From an uncultured Porphyromonadaceae bacterium (GTDB taxonomy: Bacteria > Bacteroidota > Bacteroidia > Bacteroidales > Barnesiellaceae): 64,000 bases of DNA. Position 1 is the first letter of the stretch. Every line of letters begins with the position of its first letter. A program made the position numbers and the translations under genes. The DNA lies in contig UPYI01000007.1 of assembly GCA_900538555.1 (NCBI GenBank), positions 1-64,000 of the forward strand. The letters run 5' to 3'. Shown one piece after another: positions 18,576 through 26,998 of the stretch. The notes below the pieces were generated by a model that searched no databases, had not been told where the DNA came from, and saw nothing but the letters and a program-made list of their open reading frames with translations.

Positions 18576-19591
18576 TACATAAAAATGAACGGTTGTATGT
18601 AGTGGATATAATGCAAGGGATTGCAATGTTGTTGGTTGTGATCGGACACCATTGGTTTAAATTCATGCCTGATGGGTATAGGGCATTACATGGATACATA
18701 TATTCATTCCATATGCCGTTATTTATTTTTATATCGGGATTTCTGATCTCTTATGCCTATAAGGGACAACGTTATTCATCTTATATATATAAGCGTGTCC
18801 GTAAGTTTTTCATCCCTTATTTTATTATAGGCGTGACGGTAGTTATAATCGACGGGTTATTGTCTAAAAAAGGAGAAATGGGTATTGGGGTTTGGAATAA
18901 TATATGTAATCTTGCAATAGCCCCAAGACGGTCGCCTGCTATGTTTTTATGGTATATTTATGTCTTGTTTGGTTTTTATGTCATTTACCCATTATTGGCT
19001 TATTTAAAAACTAAAAGTAAGATAAGAACCGAGATGGGGCTTATGGCGGTAGGAATTATATTATTTTACTTGCCGGTTCATACCGATTGGTTTGCCCTGC
19101 AAGATTCCTCAAATTTATTTTTATTTTATGTTTTGGGTGTGATTACATCATGGAATTTGGATGTGTTGAGAAAATATAAGCAGCAGGGGAATATTGCTTC
19201 TTTTATTGCATTGGCTACCTTTATTGTTTTGTCGGTTAATTATAATGCAAACAATGAATTAATTAAGAAGGGTTTATGTTTTTTGTCTATGCCTGCTATC
19301 TATGCACTGGCTGTTGCAATGGAGGGAATGCGGCCGATCCGTGGGCTTTTTGTCGGAATATCCAAACAATGTTTTCACATTTATCTTCTGCACATGTTTT
19401 TTATTCAAGGAATGGCGATAATACTCATGAATTTATTGGGGGTGGAAACAATAAATAATTTATCGGCAGTTATATACGTATTGTGTTCTACCATATTGTC
19501 TATGGCAGGATCTGTCTGTGTCTTTAAAATTTATGATTATGTTAGGGAAAAGATATTTAGTCGGATTTTGACGGGGTATAAAGGACAATGA
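18557..19591 (+). CDS. Acyltransferase family 3 membrane protein (OafA-like)
   Basis: This integral membrane acyltransferase has RLYVVDIMQGIAMLLVVIGHHW near its N-terminus, FHMPLFIFISGFLISYAY next, and about ten membrane segments. These are the hallmarks of acyltransferase-3 proteins that O-acetylate or succinylate surface sugars. The frame is open back to 18461, but 18503-18575 is a degenerate copy of the local 75-bp repeat. The repeat itself supplies the ATG at 18557, which I use (344 residues); the 18461 start (376 residues) would translate the repeat. The real start could even lie at the TTG just before VVDIMQG. It overlaps the next gene by four bases. Confidence 0.8.
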   Translation: MPRREKLHKNERLYVVDIMQGIAMLLVVIGHHWFKFMPDGYRALHGYIYSFHMPLFIFISGFLISYAYKGQRYSSYIYKRVRKFFIPYFIIGVTVVIIDGLLSKKGEMGIGVWNNICNLAIAPRRSPAMFLWYIYVLFGFYVIYPLLAYLKTKSKIRTEMGLMAVGIILFYLPVHTDWFALQDSSNLFLFYVLGVITSWNLDVLRKYKQQGNIASFIALATFIVLSVNYNANNELIKKGLCFLSMPAIYALAVAMEGMRPIRGLFVGISKQCFHIYLLHMFFIQGMAIILMNLLGVETINNLSAVIYVLCSTILSMAGSVCVFKIYDYVREKIFSRILTGYKGQ

Positions 19592-20745
19592 AAATACTGA
19601 TCGTACATAACGACTACGGCAAATACTCCGGAGAGGAAGCCGTAGTCGATAAGATGGCTGCGATGTTTGCCGAACATGGGCATGATGTCGCATTTTACCG
19701 GACGACGACCGCGGATGCACGGGAGAATTGGAGAGGGAAGATACGTGGATTTTTTTCCGGGATTTATTCTCCTGCCGGAGTTAAAGGCATGCGCGAGGCT
19801 TTACGCCGCGAGAAGCCCGATGTAGTGAATATTCACAATCTTTATCCGTTTATCTCGCCTGCCGCTCTTTTTGAATGCAAGAAAGCCGGAGTACCGGTGG
19901 TGATGACGGTTCATAATTTCCGGTTGATATGTCCTACCGGGCTTTTCATGCGCGATGGGAAACCTTGTGAAACCTGTTTGGAAAAGGGCGCGGAATGGAG
20001 TTGTATCAAGTACAATTGCGAACATTCGATGTTGAAGTCGGTGGGTTACACTTTGCGGAATGTGTATGCCCGACGGACCGAAGCGTATAAAAAGAATGTG
20101 GATCGTTTTGCCTGTATTACCGATTTTCAACGTCGGAAGTTGATAGAAGCAGGATATGATGCCGATAAAATAACGGTGATTCCGAATTTCGTTCAGGCGT
20201 CGCAACAATATACGCCCGTTGCGGGACATTATGTTGCTTACGTCGGGCGTTTGAGTAGGGAGAAGGGGATCGATCTGATTTTGGAAGTGGCTCGACGTCA
20301 CCCGGATATTCCGTTCCGGTTTGCCGGCGAGTTGCGCGACCGCCATTTGTTTGGCGACATACCGGCAAATTGTACATTCACCGGATACCTTTCGGGCGAA
20401 GCGTTGGGCGATTTCTATCGTGATGCTTCGTTTTTTGTCATGGCAAGCCGGTGGTACGAAGGATTTCCGATGACGATTCTTGAAACTGCGGCTTGGGGTA
20501 AACCGATCGTAGCCCCCGATCACGGAGGCTTTACCGAAATTATCGGTCGGGGAGACCGGGCGATCGGACGATTGTTTGCTCCGCACGATGTCGATGATCT
20601 GGAACGCAATGTGATCGCTTTGTGGAACGATACTCGTACGGTGGCAGCATTGGGGCAAAAAGCGTTCGACAAACTGCGGGCTGAATACGATGCGTCGGTG
20701 ATATATGGGAAATGGGAAGATTTGATAAACAGGATAATAAAATGA
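19588..20745 (+). CDS. Family 4 glycosyltransferase (GT-B)
   Basis: This 385-residue GT4 enzyme has an N-terminal SGEEAVVDKMAAMF loop, VNIHNLYPFISPA and MTVHNFRLICPTG. The last, with the Cys-containing CETCLEK segment, is common to a subgroup found in capsule clusters. The donor domain shows VGRLSREKGIDLI, FAGE and ASRWYEGFPMTILETAAWG. Base composition returns to the GC-richer host level here, unlike most genes between 2714 and 19590. This suggests that the conserved right side of the cluster begins at this gene. It is coupled to both neighbours by ATGA overlaps. Confidence 0.9.
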   Translation: MKILIVHNDYGKYSGEEAVVDKMAAMFAEHGHDVAFYRTTTADARENWRGKIRGFFSGIYSPAGVKGMREALRREKPDVVNIHNLYPFISPAALFECKKAGVPVVMTVHNFRLICPTGLFMRDGKPCETCLEKGAEWSCIKYNCEHSMLKSVGYTLRNVYARRTEAYKKNVDRFACITDFQRRKLIEAGYDADKITVIPNFVQASQQYTPVAGHYVAYVGRLSREKGIDLILEVARRHPDIPFRFAGELRDRHLFGDIPANCTFTGYLSGEALGDFYRDASFFVMASRWYEGFPMTILETAAWGKPIVAPDHGGFTEIIGRGDRAIGRLFAPHDVDDLERNVIALWNDTRTVAALGQKAFDKLRAEYDASVIYGKWEDLINRIIK

Positions 20746-21815
20746 CAGATGAAGGGAGAGAAACTTTTGCCCAACCCTATCGGGAGCAAAAATTATGCCA
20801 AAAACGTAACCCCGGGTTCGATTTGATCCGGAGTTGTGCTATTTTTTGTGTGATAGGAGGGCATTTCTTTTCGATCCACACCGCTTTCCGAAGTACTGTT
20901 TTTTCCGGAGGATCGATGTTTGTACAAGGGGCGTTTAATTTCTTCTTTTCAATGGGGGTACCGTTGTTTATTTTATTGACAGGGTACTTGAACGCAACCA
21001 AAACGGTTGTGAGCAAGAAATATTATCGGGGTATGATCCGGGTACTTGTTTCTTATCTGCTCTTTTCCGTAATCACGATCGTTTTTAGAAAATACTATCT
21101 GCATACCGATTTATCTTGGCTGCAATGGGTCTTGAAGATATTTGATTTCTCGGCTATTCCCTATGGTTGGTATATGGAAATGTGGATCGGGTTGTTTTTT
21201 CTTACGCCATTTCTGAATATGCTGTACAGGGCAATAGCGACGCAGCGGGAGAAACAGGCGCTTTTGGTTACCCTTTTCTTATTGACTGCATTGCCTGACT
21301 TGCTGAACCGTTATGGGTTGCATTTGGTGCCGGGTTTTTGGCAACAATGTTTTCCTCTGACCTATTACTTCGCCGGTTTGTATATACGGGAATATCAGCC
21401 GGTGATTTCGTGGCGATGGGGCACTTTCTTGATTTTGGCTATTTGTCTCGTGAATCCGATTTTTAATGTGCTGTTTGTCCGGGATCATACGATGATTCAG
21501 GTATCGGGAGGCTGCAATGGCGTGTTGGGGATGCCTATGGCAGTCCTATTTTTCTTGATGTGTTATCGTCTCGATATTCAAAATAAGGTTGCGCGTTGGA
21601 GTTTGATGAAGGTCTCTACCTTGTCGTTAGATATGTATTTATGTTGTTTTATATTCGATTCGATTTATTATCCGTGGTTTAAAGAACGATATTTTGTCGA
21701 TCAGTCGCAGTTCGGGAAATATTTCTTGATAATTGTCCCGATGGTATTTGTGAGTTCGTTGTTGCTGGCTCAGATAAAAGACAGTGTACAGAATTTATTT
21801 AAGAAGCGTATATAA
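20742..21815 (+). CDS. Acyltransferase family 3 membrane protein
   Basis: The ATG at 20742 overlaps the preceding TGA (ATGA), so I prefer it to the earlier in-frame ATG at 20712; the protein has 357 residues. It shows RNPGFDLIRSCAIFCVIGGHFF, FFFSMGVPLFILLTGYLN and around ten membrane helices, which is the acyltransferase-3 fold used for O-acetylation of surface glycans. It is a second member of the family in this cluster with little visible similarity to the one at 18557, so it probably acts on another site. Two 75-bp repeat copies lie between its stop and the next gene. Confidence 0.88.
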   Translation: MTDEGRETFAQPYREQKLCQKRNPGFDLIRSCAIFCVIGGHFFSIHTAFRSTVFSGGSMFVQGAFNFFFSMGVPLFILLTGYLNATKTVVSKKYYRGMIRVLVSYLLFSVITIVFRKYYLHTDLSWLQWVLKIFDFSAIPYGWYMEMWIGLFFLTPFLNMLYRAIATQREKQALLVTLFLLTALPDLLNRYGLHLVPGFWQQCFPLTYYFAGLYIREYQPVISWRWGTFLILAICLVNPIFNVLFVRDHTMIQVSGGCNGVLGMPMAVLFFLMCYRLDIQNKVARWSLMKVSTLSLDMYLCCFIFDSIYYPWFKERYFVDQSQFGKYFLIIVPMVFVSSLLLAQIKDSVQNLFKKRI

Positions 21816-21835
21816 TTTTTGCCTGTTTGTTTTTG

Positions 21836-21990
21836 AACGTTTTCGATAAGCCGAGAGCAGAGCCGAACTTGTTCGAGCTATGCCGAGGCGAGAAAAGGTG
21901 CATTGTGATGAACGTTTTCGATAAGCCGAGGGCAGAGCCGAACTTGTTCGAGCTATGCCGAGGCGAGAAAAGGTGCATGACCATGAACGT
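21836..21990. repeat. Two tandem 75-bp repeats (subtype B) plus the start of a third
   Basis: The unit begins AACGTTTTCGATAAGCCGAG and recurs at 21911 and, truncated, at 21986; the period is exactly 75 bp. The two full units differ at very few positions. The core (AAGCCGAGAGCAGAGCC, GAGCTATGCCGAGGCG) is shared with the 69-bp repeats at 31791 and 35604. In this subtype the TATCTTTG box is replaced by a TTATCGAAAACG-like sequence, so it does not look like a promoter. Because 75 is divisible by three, the units leave open frames that encode nothing convincing. Confidence 0.9.
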
Positions 21991-22013
21991 TTTTCGATTT
22001 GTATATTCATTCG

Positions 22014-22760
22014 ATGGAAACTTATTTTAATTTGAATTACGAGTTCGACCGATCGCTTGTGCATCGGGCGATCGACGAACAGATAGAGCGCCGCGAGCCG
22101 GGGTATATTTGTGTTGCCGATGGGGTGATATTGGATATCGCCAATCGAAATGCCGACTATCTGAAAGTGGTGAACGGCGGTATGTTTTCGGTTTGCGACA
22201 GTAGCTATGTGCCGTTGTATCTGAAATGGATATATGGTATTCGTCGCGAACAATATTGCGGTAGCCAGATATTTATGGATGTGATCGGGGCGAAGAAGTA
22301 CCGGATGTTTTTTATGGGTACTTCTGCCCGTACATTGGCGGGACTGAAACAGACGCTTGTAGAGATCGATCCCCGGATCGAGGATATGACATTTTTCGAA
22401 TTGCCTTTCCGTAATGTGGAGGATTTCGATTACCGTTCTATCGCTGAGATGGTGACACTCGATGGGGCGGATATTATCTGGGTGGCATTGGGTGCGCCGA
22501 AACAGGAAATTTTCATGAGCAAGTTGCGCCCTTATCTGAAAAGCGGAGTCATGATTGCCGTAGGTGCGGCGTTTAAGTTTTACAGCGGCACCGATCGGGT
22601 GAAACGTGCGCCCGGGTGGATGGTAAAATGTCACATGGAGTTTGTGTACCGCATTTGCAGCGAGCCGAAAAAACAGTTGAAACGGTGCGTCGGAATCGTC
22701 CGGACACTTCCCGGATTGCTGTATGGCGAGTGGCGGCGTAAACGGGGGCAACGTAACTGA
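22014..22760 (+). CDS. WecG/TagA/CpsF-family glycosyltransferase
   Basis: The start is taken as the ATG at 22014 (METYFNLN, 248 residues); five upstream in-frame residues derive from sequence next to the repeat. The protein has the GT26 signatures: ICVADGVILDIANRN near the N-terminus, MFFMGTSARTLAGLKQTL, and DIIWVALGAPKQEIFM followed by VGAAFKFYSGTDRVKRAPGW. Enzymes of this family add the second sugar to a lipid-linked primer (WecG: ManNAcA; TagA: ManNAc). It is the last gene of the cluster, which is a frequent position in Bacteroidetes capsule loci. The last codons overlap the reading frame of an antitoxin remnant. Confidence 0.9.
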   Translation: METYFNLNYEFDRSLVHRAIDEQIERREPGYICVADGVILDIANRNADYLKVVNGGMFSVCDSSYVPLYLKWIYGIRREQYCGSQIFMDVIGAKKYRMFFMGTSARTLAGLKQTLVEIDPRIEDMTFFELPFRNVEDFDYRSIAEMVTLDGADIIWVALGAPKQEIFMSKLRPYLKSGVMIAVGAAFKFYSGTDRVKRAPGWMVKCHMEFVYRICSEPKKQLKRCVGIVRTLPGLLYGEWRRKRGQRN

Positions 22761-22897
22761 AAATCGAAGCCGCTACGGGTATTCCGGCTTATATTTGGGT
22801 GAATATGCAAGCTAAATACAATATGCAGTGCGCGCGGAATGATAGCAAGTTATCCGTCATTCTGGATAATATACGCAAGGTTGCTGCTGTTCTCTGA
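22757..22897 (+). pseudogene. C-terminal remnant of a HigA/XRE-type antitoxin
   Basis: This frame, too short for ordinary gene calling and without a start codon, reads ATGIPAYIWVNMQAKYNM and, further on, SVILDNIRKVAAVL before TGA. Both segments match the C-terminal part of HigA-type (XRE family, addiction-module antidote) proteins, where a G-I/L-x-A-x-x-W-x-N-x-Q-x-x-Y-x-x motif follows the helix-turn-helix. Only the last 46 or so codons remain; the HTH and any toxin gene are missing, and a stop lies directly upstream. It begins within the last codons of the WecG-type gene, so it probably marks the join where the polysaccharide cassette replaced or truncated an older toxin-antitoxin locus. 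Confidence 0.65.
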
Positions 22898-22926
22898 TAG
22901 GCGGATTATCCTCGCTCGATACACCT

Positions 22927-22974
22927 GAAAGGGGGTTACATCGAAAGTACGAATTTTCGATGTAACCCCCTTTC
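22927..22974. terminator. Perfect 20-bp inverted repeat between convergent genes
   Basis: The stem GAAAGGGGGTTACATCGAAA pairs without mismatch with its reverse complement across an 8-base loop. On + it is followed by GGGTTTT. It lies between the end of the capsule cluster (+) and the end of the TonB receptor gene (-), as expected for a bidirectional terminator. Confidence 0.8.
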
Positions 22975-23002
22975 GGGTTTTGTCCGTGGTGTCCGTTCCG
23001 GA

Positions 23003-25384
23003 TTAAAATTTCAATGTAAGATCGATGCCGAACGTGAACGGTCGTCCTTTTTGTACGAAACTGTTGGGCGACGACAGGTTTTCGGCATTCATCGTTTCGA
23101 AGTAAAATGCCTGATAGCGTGTTGCCGTCAGATTTTTTCCCCACAACCGCACATCGCCCCAGCGGCTTTCGTAAGCGATACCGGCATTCAGCAATCCGTA
23201 GAAATTCTGGGCTACATCGTTGGCTTCGGTCCAATAGATTTTCCCGCGACCGAGGAACTGGATGTCGAATGTCAGATGGCTTTCTGCGTCGATCGGAAGT
23301 TTATAGGCGGCATTTACCGACAACGTATGCGCCGGAGCGAACGGTACGAAGTTGCCGCGATAATCTTTCTCTCCGTCGTTGTAGTCTTTGAATGTGGCGT
23401 GTGTGAATCCGTAGCCGGCAGAGAGCAACAGGTTGGTCACCGGTATGGCACGTAGCGAAGCCTCCAACCCGAAACTTTCGGTACGTCCCGAATTCCGGGT
23501 CACTCTACCGTAGCCGCTTACTGCCGAAATCTGTTGGTCGCGGCAGTCGATGTAGAACACGGTCAAGTCTGCCGACAGCCGGTGGTCGAGCCATTGGGCA
23601 CGGGCTCCGAGTTCGTAGTTCCAGCTATGTTCGGGTTTGTACGAAATCACCTTTTTGATATCGGTTTCCGTCAGGTTCATGTCGCCCATCGGGTTTCCCG
23701 CCCGGTTACCGCCGCCCATAGAACCCATCAGCTCTTTCATCATCCGTATGCGGATCTGTTCCTGTATGATATTCGAGAACATCTGGAAGTTGTAACCTCC
23801 CGACCGGTATCCGCGTGTTACGGATGCGTAGGAGAATATATCTTTGTCTATTGCGTATTTCACCTCTATTTTCGGAGAGAATTCCCACAAATCCATGTGG
23901 TCTTTCCCGTCGGCACCCAATGCCAGTTCGAAGGGTTTCTGTATAGGCATCGGCATATTCGGTATCGTTACGGTAGCTGTTCCGGTCAAAGGCGTTTCGG
24001 GCGCGGTGCGGTGGGTGATCTCGGCGCGTTCGTAGTCGAAACGCAGCCCGACCGTTGCCGACAGGCCATCGATGAAGATTCGGTTCAACGTCGTTTGTCC
24101 GAATATGGCACCGCCGTATACCGGTGTCTCGTATTTCCCGTCGATATAAAGGCTTCGGTTGTCGATGCCGATCCGGATATCGGGCATATTGGCAAGTGCC
24201 GGAATGTTTTTCAATGCAGCCAATTGGTTGTTGGTCTGCTCCTCGATGAGCAGCCGTACCCCGTCATTCCGGAAGTCTACAGGTCCGTCGGTGTGGATGT
24301 TCTGGTACGACCCGAATACGCCTGCCACCCATTGCCATCGGCGGTCGCTGTGCGATTTGAATACCAATTCTTCCGACAAGGCATGCTCCCGTTGTTTCTG
24401 TTGTAGGGTGAATATGGAGAGCGGCGTGAAATCCTGATCGAGCCGCATATCGTCGTTCAGGTATTGGTATCCGGTAGTGGAGGTGAATATAAATTGGTCG
24501 TGCGTATATTGTGCGATGATACCCGAAGTCATCAGGTGGCGCAGGTACGACGATTCGTCGTTGTAGGCGATCGCCCCGGTTTTCCCGCTCTCTTTGTCGT
24601 ACCGGGCGTAAGGATACCCGTTTTGTTTGCTCCATTCGTAGTTTGCCGAGACGCTGAGCTTGAAACGGGAGGAAACCCGCCAGTCGAATTGCAAATGTCC
24701 GCCGGCTACCTCCGACTGGTCGCAGGCTTTGTCGTTGTGCGAATTGGTGAAATATCCGTTATCGCGGCGGTAGCGGGCACCGACGGCAAGCGCCATGTCG
24801 GACGTGATTTTCTGGCTGGTCGAGGCTGCGGCGTTCCATGCGGCGTAGTTTCCTCCGCCTAACCGTATCTTCGTGCCCTGATAGTCGAGCGGCGATTTGG
24901 TGTGGATATTGATAAGCCCTGCCATGGTGTTTCTGCCGAACAATGTTCCTTGCGGTCCTCGCAACACTTCGATGCTTTCGACCTCCAAGAAATCGAAGTC
25001 GAACGCGCTTTTGTCGAGATACGGTATATTGTTCACATTCAGCCCTACTGCCGGCGAGTTGATGCGCGAACCGATTCCCCGCACGTATGCCGACGAGATG
25101 AGTTTCGAGCCGTAGTCGGGCAGATATACATTTGGCGCAACGGTCGATATGTCTTTGATCGAACGGATGTTCATGTTGTCGATGCGTTCGGTGTTCAGAT
25201 AAGTGATAGAGCCGGGGAACTCGAACAGGCGGATATCCGATTTCGGATTGCTGATTACGGTGATTTCGTCGAGGCTATACACTTTACAGCCGGTCGAGTC
25301 GATTGTAGCGGTGTTCGAACTGTCGAGTGCATACGATTGCAGGGCGAGTTGCAGCCCGGCGGCAAGGAGTATTGTTTTTTTCAT
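23003..25384 (-). CDS. TonB-dependent outer-membrane receptor (FecA/siderophore-type layout)
   Basis: This 793-residue receptor has a signal peptide, a TonB-box-like EITVIS at about 40-45, and a plug domain (PGSITYLNTERIDN, VRGIGSRINSPAVG, VEVLRGPQG-like IEVLRGPQGTLFGRNT). A 22-strand-type barrel follows, ending FTFGIDLTLKF. It lacks the N-terminal carboxypeptidase-like domain of SusC proteins and no SusD is adjacent, so it is more like a metal or siderophore receptor. The middle of the barrel contains a Met/Gly-rich extracellular-type loop (MMKELMGSMGGGNR). The gene lies 101 bp downstream of zupT on the same strand; a shared role in metal uptake is possible but not shown. Confidence 0.88.
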   Translation of the reverse strand: MKKTILLAAGLQLALQSYALDSSNTATIDSTGCKVYSLDEITVISNPKSDIRLFEFPGSITYLNTERIDNMNIRSIKDISTVAPNVYLPDYGSKLISSAYVRGIGSRINSPAVGLNVNNIPYLDKSAFDFDFLEVESIEVLRGPQGTLFGRNTMAGLINIHTKSPLDYQGTKIRLGGGNYAAWNAAASTSQKITSDMALAVGARYRRDNGYFTNSHNDKACDQSEVAGGHLQFDWRVSSRFKLSVSANYEWSKQNGYPYARYDKESGKTGAIAYNDESSYLRHLMTSGIIAQYTHDQFIFTSTTGYQYLNDDMRLDQDFTPLSIFTLQQKQREHALSEELVFKSHSDRRWQWVAGVFGSYQNIHTDGPVDFRNDGVRLLIEEQTNNQLAALKNIPALANMPDIRIGIDNRSLYIDGKYETPVYGGAIFGQTTLNRIFIDGLSATVGLRFDYERAEITHRTAPETPLTGTATVTIPNMPMPIQKPFELALGADGKDHMDLWEFSPKIEVKYAIDKDIFSYASVTRGYRSGGYNFQMFSNIIQEQIRIRMMKELMGSMGGGNRAGNPMGDMNLTETDIKKVISYKPEHSWNYELGARAQWLDHRLSADLTVFYIDCRDQQISAVSGYGRVTRNSGRTESFGLEASLRAIPVTNLLLSAGYGFTHATFKDYNDGEKDYRGNFVPFAPAHTLSVNAAYKLPIDAESHLTFDIQFLGRGKIYWTEANDVAQNFYGLLNAGIAYESRWGDVRLWGKNLTATRYQAFYFETMNAENLSSPNSFVQKGRPFTFGIDLTLKF

Positions 25385-25485
25385 TATCGAGGAATCGTTG
25401 TTTTACGGACAATCGTCGCGATTATTCCAAGCGCAAAATAACGAACTCGATCGGGGTTGTACAATCACTATATGTAGTGATTTTT

Positions 25486-26280
25486 TTACATGAACAGCAA
25501 CAGGCTGAAAGCCATGATTGCCATGCCGGTGATGACTCCGGCGATGCCGTAGTGGTGATGCCCGTATTTCTCGGCTCCGGGCAACAGTTCGTCGAACGAG
25601 ATGAAAACCATGATGCCCGATACGAATGCGAGCAGCAGGGCATGGATGACCGGAGTCCAAAACGGCAGGAGAAACAGGATTCCTACCAAAGCGCCTACCG
25701 GCTCCGACATGCCCGACAGCAGCGAATACCAAAAGGCTTTCTTACGGCTACCGGTAGCCTGATAAATGGGAACGGAAACGGCAATGCCTTCGGGTATGTT
25801 GTGAATGGCGATGGCGGTGACGATCGGTATGGCGATGTCCATATTGCCCAGAGCCGATGTAAAGGTGGCAAGCCCTTCCGGAAAATTGTGTATGCCGATA
25901 GCCAGAGCCATCATCACGCCGGTGCGGTGCATGCGGGTGTTGTTGTGCGTCTCCTCGACACGGTGCATTTCGTGCGGATTTTCGTCTTCGGGAATCAAGA
26001 AGTCGATGAGGGCGATCAGTGTGGTTCCGGCGAAGAATGCCAGCAGCATATAGGTAGTCGAAAGTTTGGGCGAATATTCCGAGCGGAGCAGGCTCACGGC
26101 TTCGGGCATCAGTTCCATAAACGAGATGTAGATCATCACTCCGGCAGACAGTCCGAGCATGGCGGACAGGAACTTGGTATTGGTCCGTTTGGCAAAGAAA
26201 GCAATCAGGCTTCCGATGCCGGTGGACAGTCCGGCGATCAGAGTCAGGCAGAAAGCAATGAGTATATTGGTGTGGTCCAT
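25486..26280 (-). CDS. zupT: ZIP-family zinc/divalent metal transporter ZupT
   Basis: This 264-residue inner-membrane protein has eight predicted helices and the two ZIP metal-site motifs, HNFPEGLATF and HNIPEGIAVS. A histidine-containing cytoplasmic loop (EDENPHEMHRVEETHNNTRMH) lies between helices 3 and 4. The family imports Zn(II) and other divalent cations. Length and motifs match bacterial ZupT/ZIP proteins. A -7-like TACTTTTG lies only four bases upstream of the start codon, so the mRNA may be nearly leaderless. A small palindrome (ATCACTATATGTAGTGAT near 25466) follows the stop codon. A TonB-dependent receptor gene lies downstream. Confidence 0.92.
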   Translation of the reverse strand: MDHTNILIAFCLTLIAGLSTGIGSLIAFFAKRTNTKFLSAMLGLSAGVMIYISFMELMPEAVSLLRSEYSPKLSTTYMLLAFFAGTTLIALIDFLIPEDENPHEMHRVEETHNNTRMHRTGVMMALAIGIHNFPEGLATFTSALGNMDIAIPIVTAIAIHNIPEGIAVSVPIYQATGSRKKAFWYSLLSGMSEPVGALVGILFLLPFWTPVIHALLLAFVSGIMVFISFDELLPGAEKYGHHHYGIAGVITGMAIMAFSLLLFM

Positions 26281-26284
26281 GCTG

Positions 26285-26292
26285 CAAAAGTA
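26285..26292 (-). promoter_or_regulatory. -7 box upstream of zupT
   Basis: On the - strand this reads TACTTTTG, matching the Bacteroidetes TAnnTTTG consensus, four bases before the zupT ATG. No clear TTTG -33 box is seen at the expected spacing. Confidence 0.5.
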
Positions 26293-26410
26293 ATGGTTTG
26301 CTCTATTTTTCGTAGCTTCGGTGCGATATTAAATTTCTGAAAAAAATAAAATAAATACGTATTCTCCGGTAATCTCTGCTTATCTTTAACACCGAATTTG
26401 TATCACGATT

Positions 26411-26962
26411 ATGCACGTTTACAACGAAGAAACGATTATACGGCAATTGCAGGATCCGGCGACGATGCGCGAAGCGTTCGCGCAGGTTGTGGCGCATTAT
26501 AGCGAGCCGCTTTATTGGCAGATCCGGAAAATGGTCGTCTCGCACGACGATACCGACGATCTGTTGCAGAATACGTTCATGAAAGCGTGGGCGAACATCG
26601 ACTATTTCAGGGGCGACGCGAAGCTATCCACGTGGCTGTATCGTATTGCTGTAAACGAATCCATAACATTCCTGAACAAAGAACGTGCGAAACGCAATCT
26701 GACGGTAGACGATGAGGACACCTTTCTGGTCGAATCCCTGCCTGCCGACGAATGGTTCGACGGTGACGAATGGCAGTTGCTTTTACAGCAGGCGATTGCC
26801 CGGCTGCCCGAAAAACAACGGTTGGTTTTCACCATGCGCTATTTCGATGAGATGAAATACGAGGAGATGTCCGAGATACTGGGCACGACGGTGGGGGCAT
26901 TGAAAGCCTCTTATCACCATGCCGCCAAGAAAGTGGAGGAATTTTTATTGGAACACGTTTAA
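26411..26962 (+). CDS. ECF-type RNA polymerase sigma factor
   Basis: This 183-residue sigma-70-family protein contains region 2 (DDTDDLLQNTFMKAWANID, then LSTWLYRIAVN) and region 4 (LPEKQRLVFTMRYFDEMKYEEMSEILG, with an HTH through SYHHAAKKVEEFL). No region 1 or 3 is present, as in ECF sigma factors. It directs RNA polymerase to a small regulon, often controlled by an anti-sigma factor encoded nearby. The next two + genes, a single-pass membrane protein and a Spy-like periplasmic protein, form the three-gene arrangement common in Bacteroidetes. A TTATCTTTAACACC sequence upstream (about 26380) could be part of its promoter. Confidence 0.93.
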   Translation: MHVYNEETIIRQLQDPATMREAFAQVVAHYSEPLYWQIRKMVVSHDDTDDLLQNTFMKAWANIDYFRGDAKLSTWLYRIAVNESITFLNKERAKRNLTVDDEDTFLVESLPADEWFDGDEWQLLLQQAIARLPEKQRLVFTMRYFDEMKYEEMSEILGTTVGALKASYHHAAKKVEEFLLEHV

Positions 26963-26998
26963 ACTTTTTCATGGAACGGTAGTCTAAATCGTAAGAAT

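Noticed and set aside
21795..22751. Open frame of 318 codons on - across the repeats and the WecG-type gene
   Set aside because: Antisense to the GT26 motifs, and its start region is translated 75-bp repeat.
25327..26340. Open frame of 337 codons on + opposite zupT
   Set aside because: The - strand gene has both ZIP motifs; the + frame is a Gly/His/Gln-rich shadow with no signal or domain.
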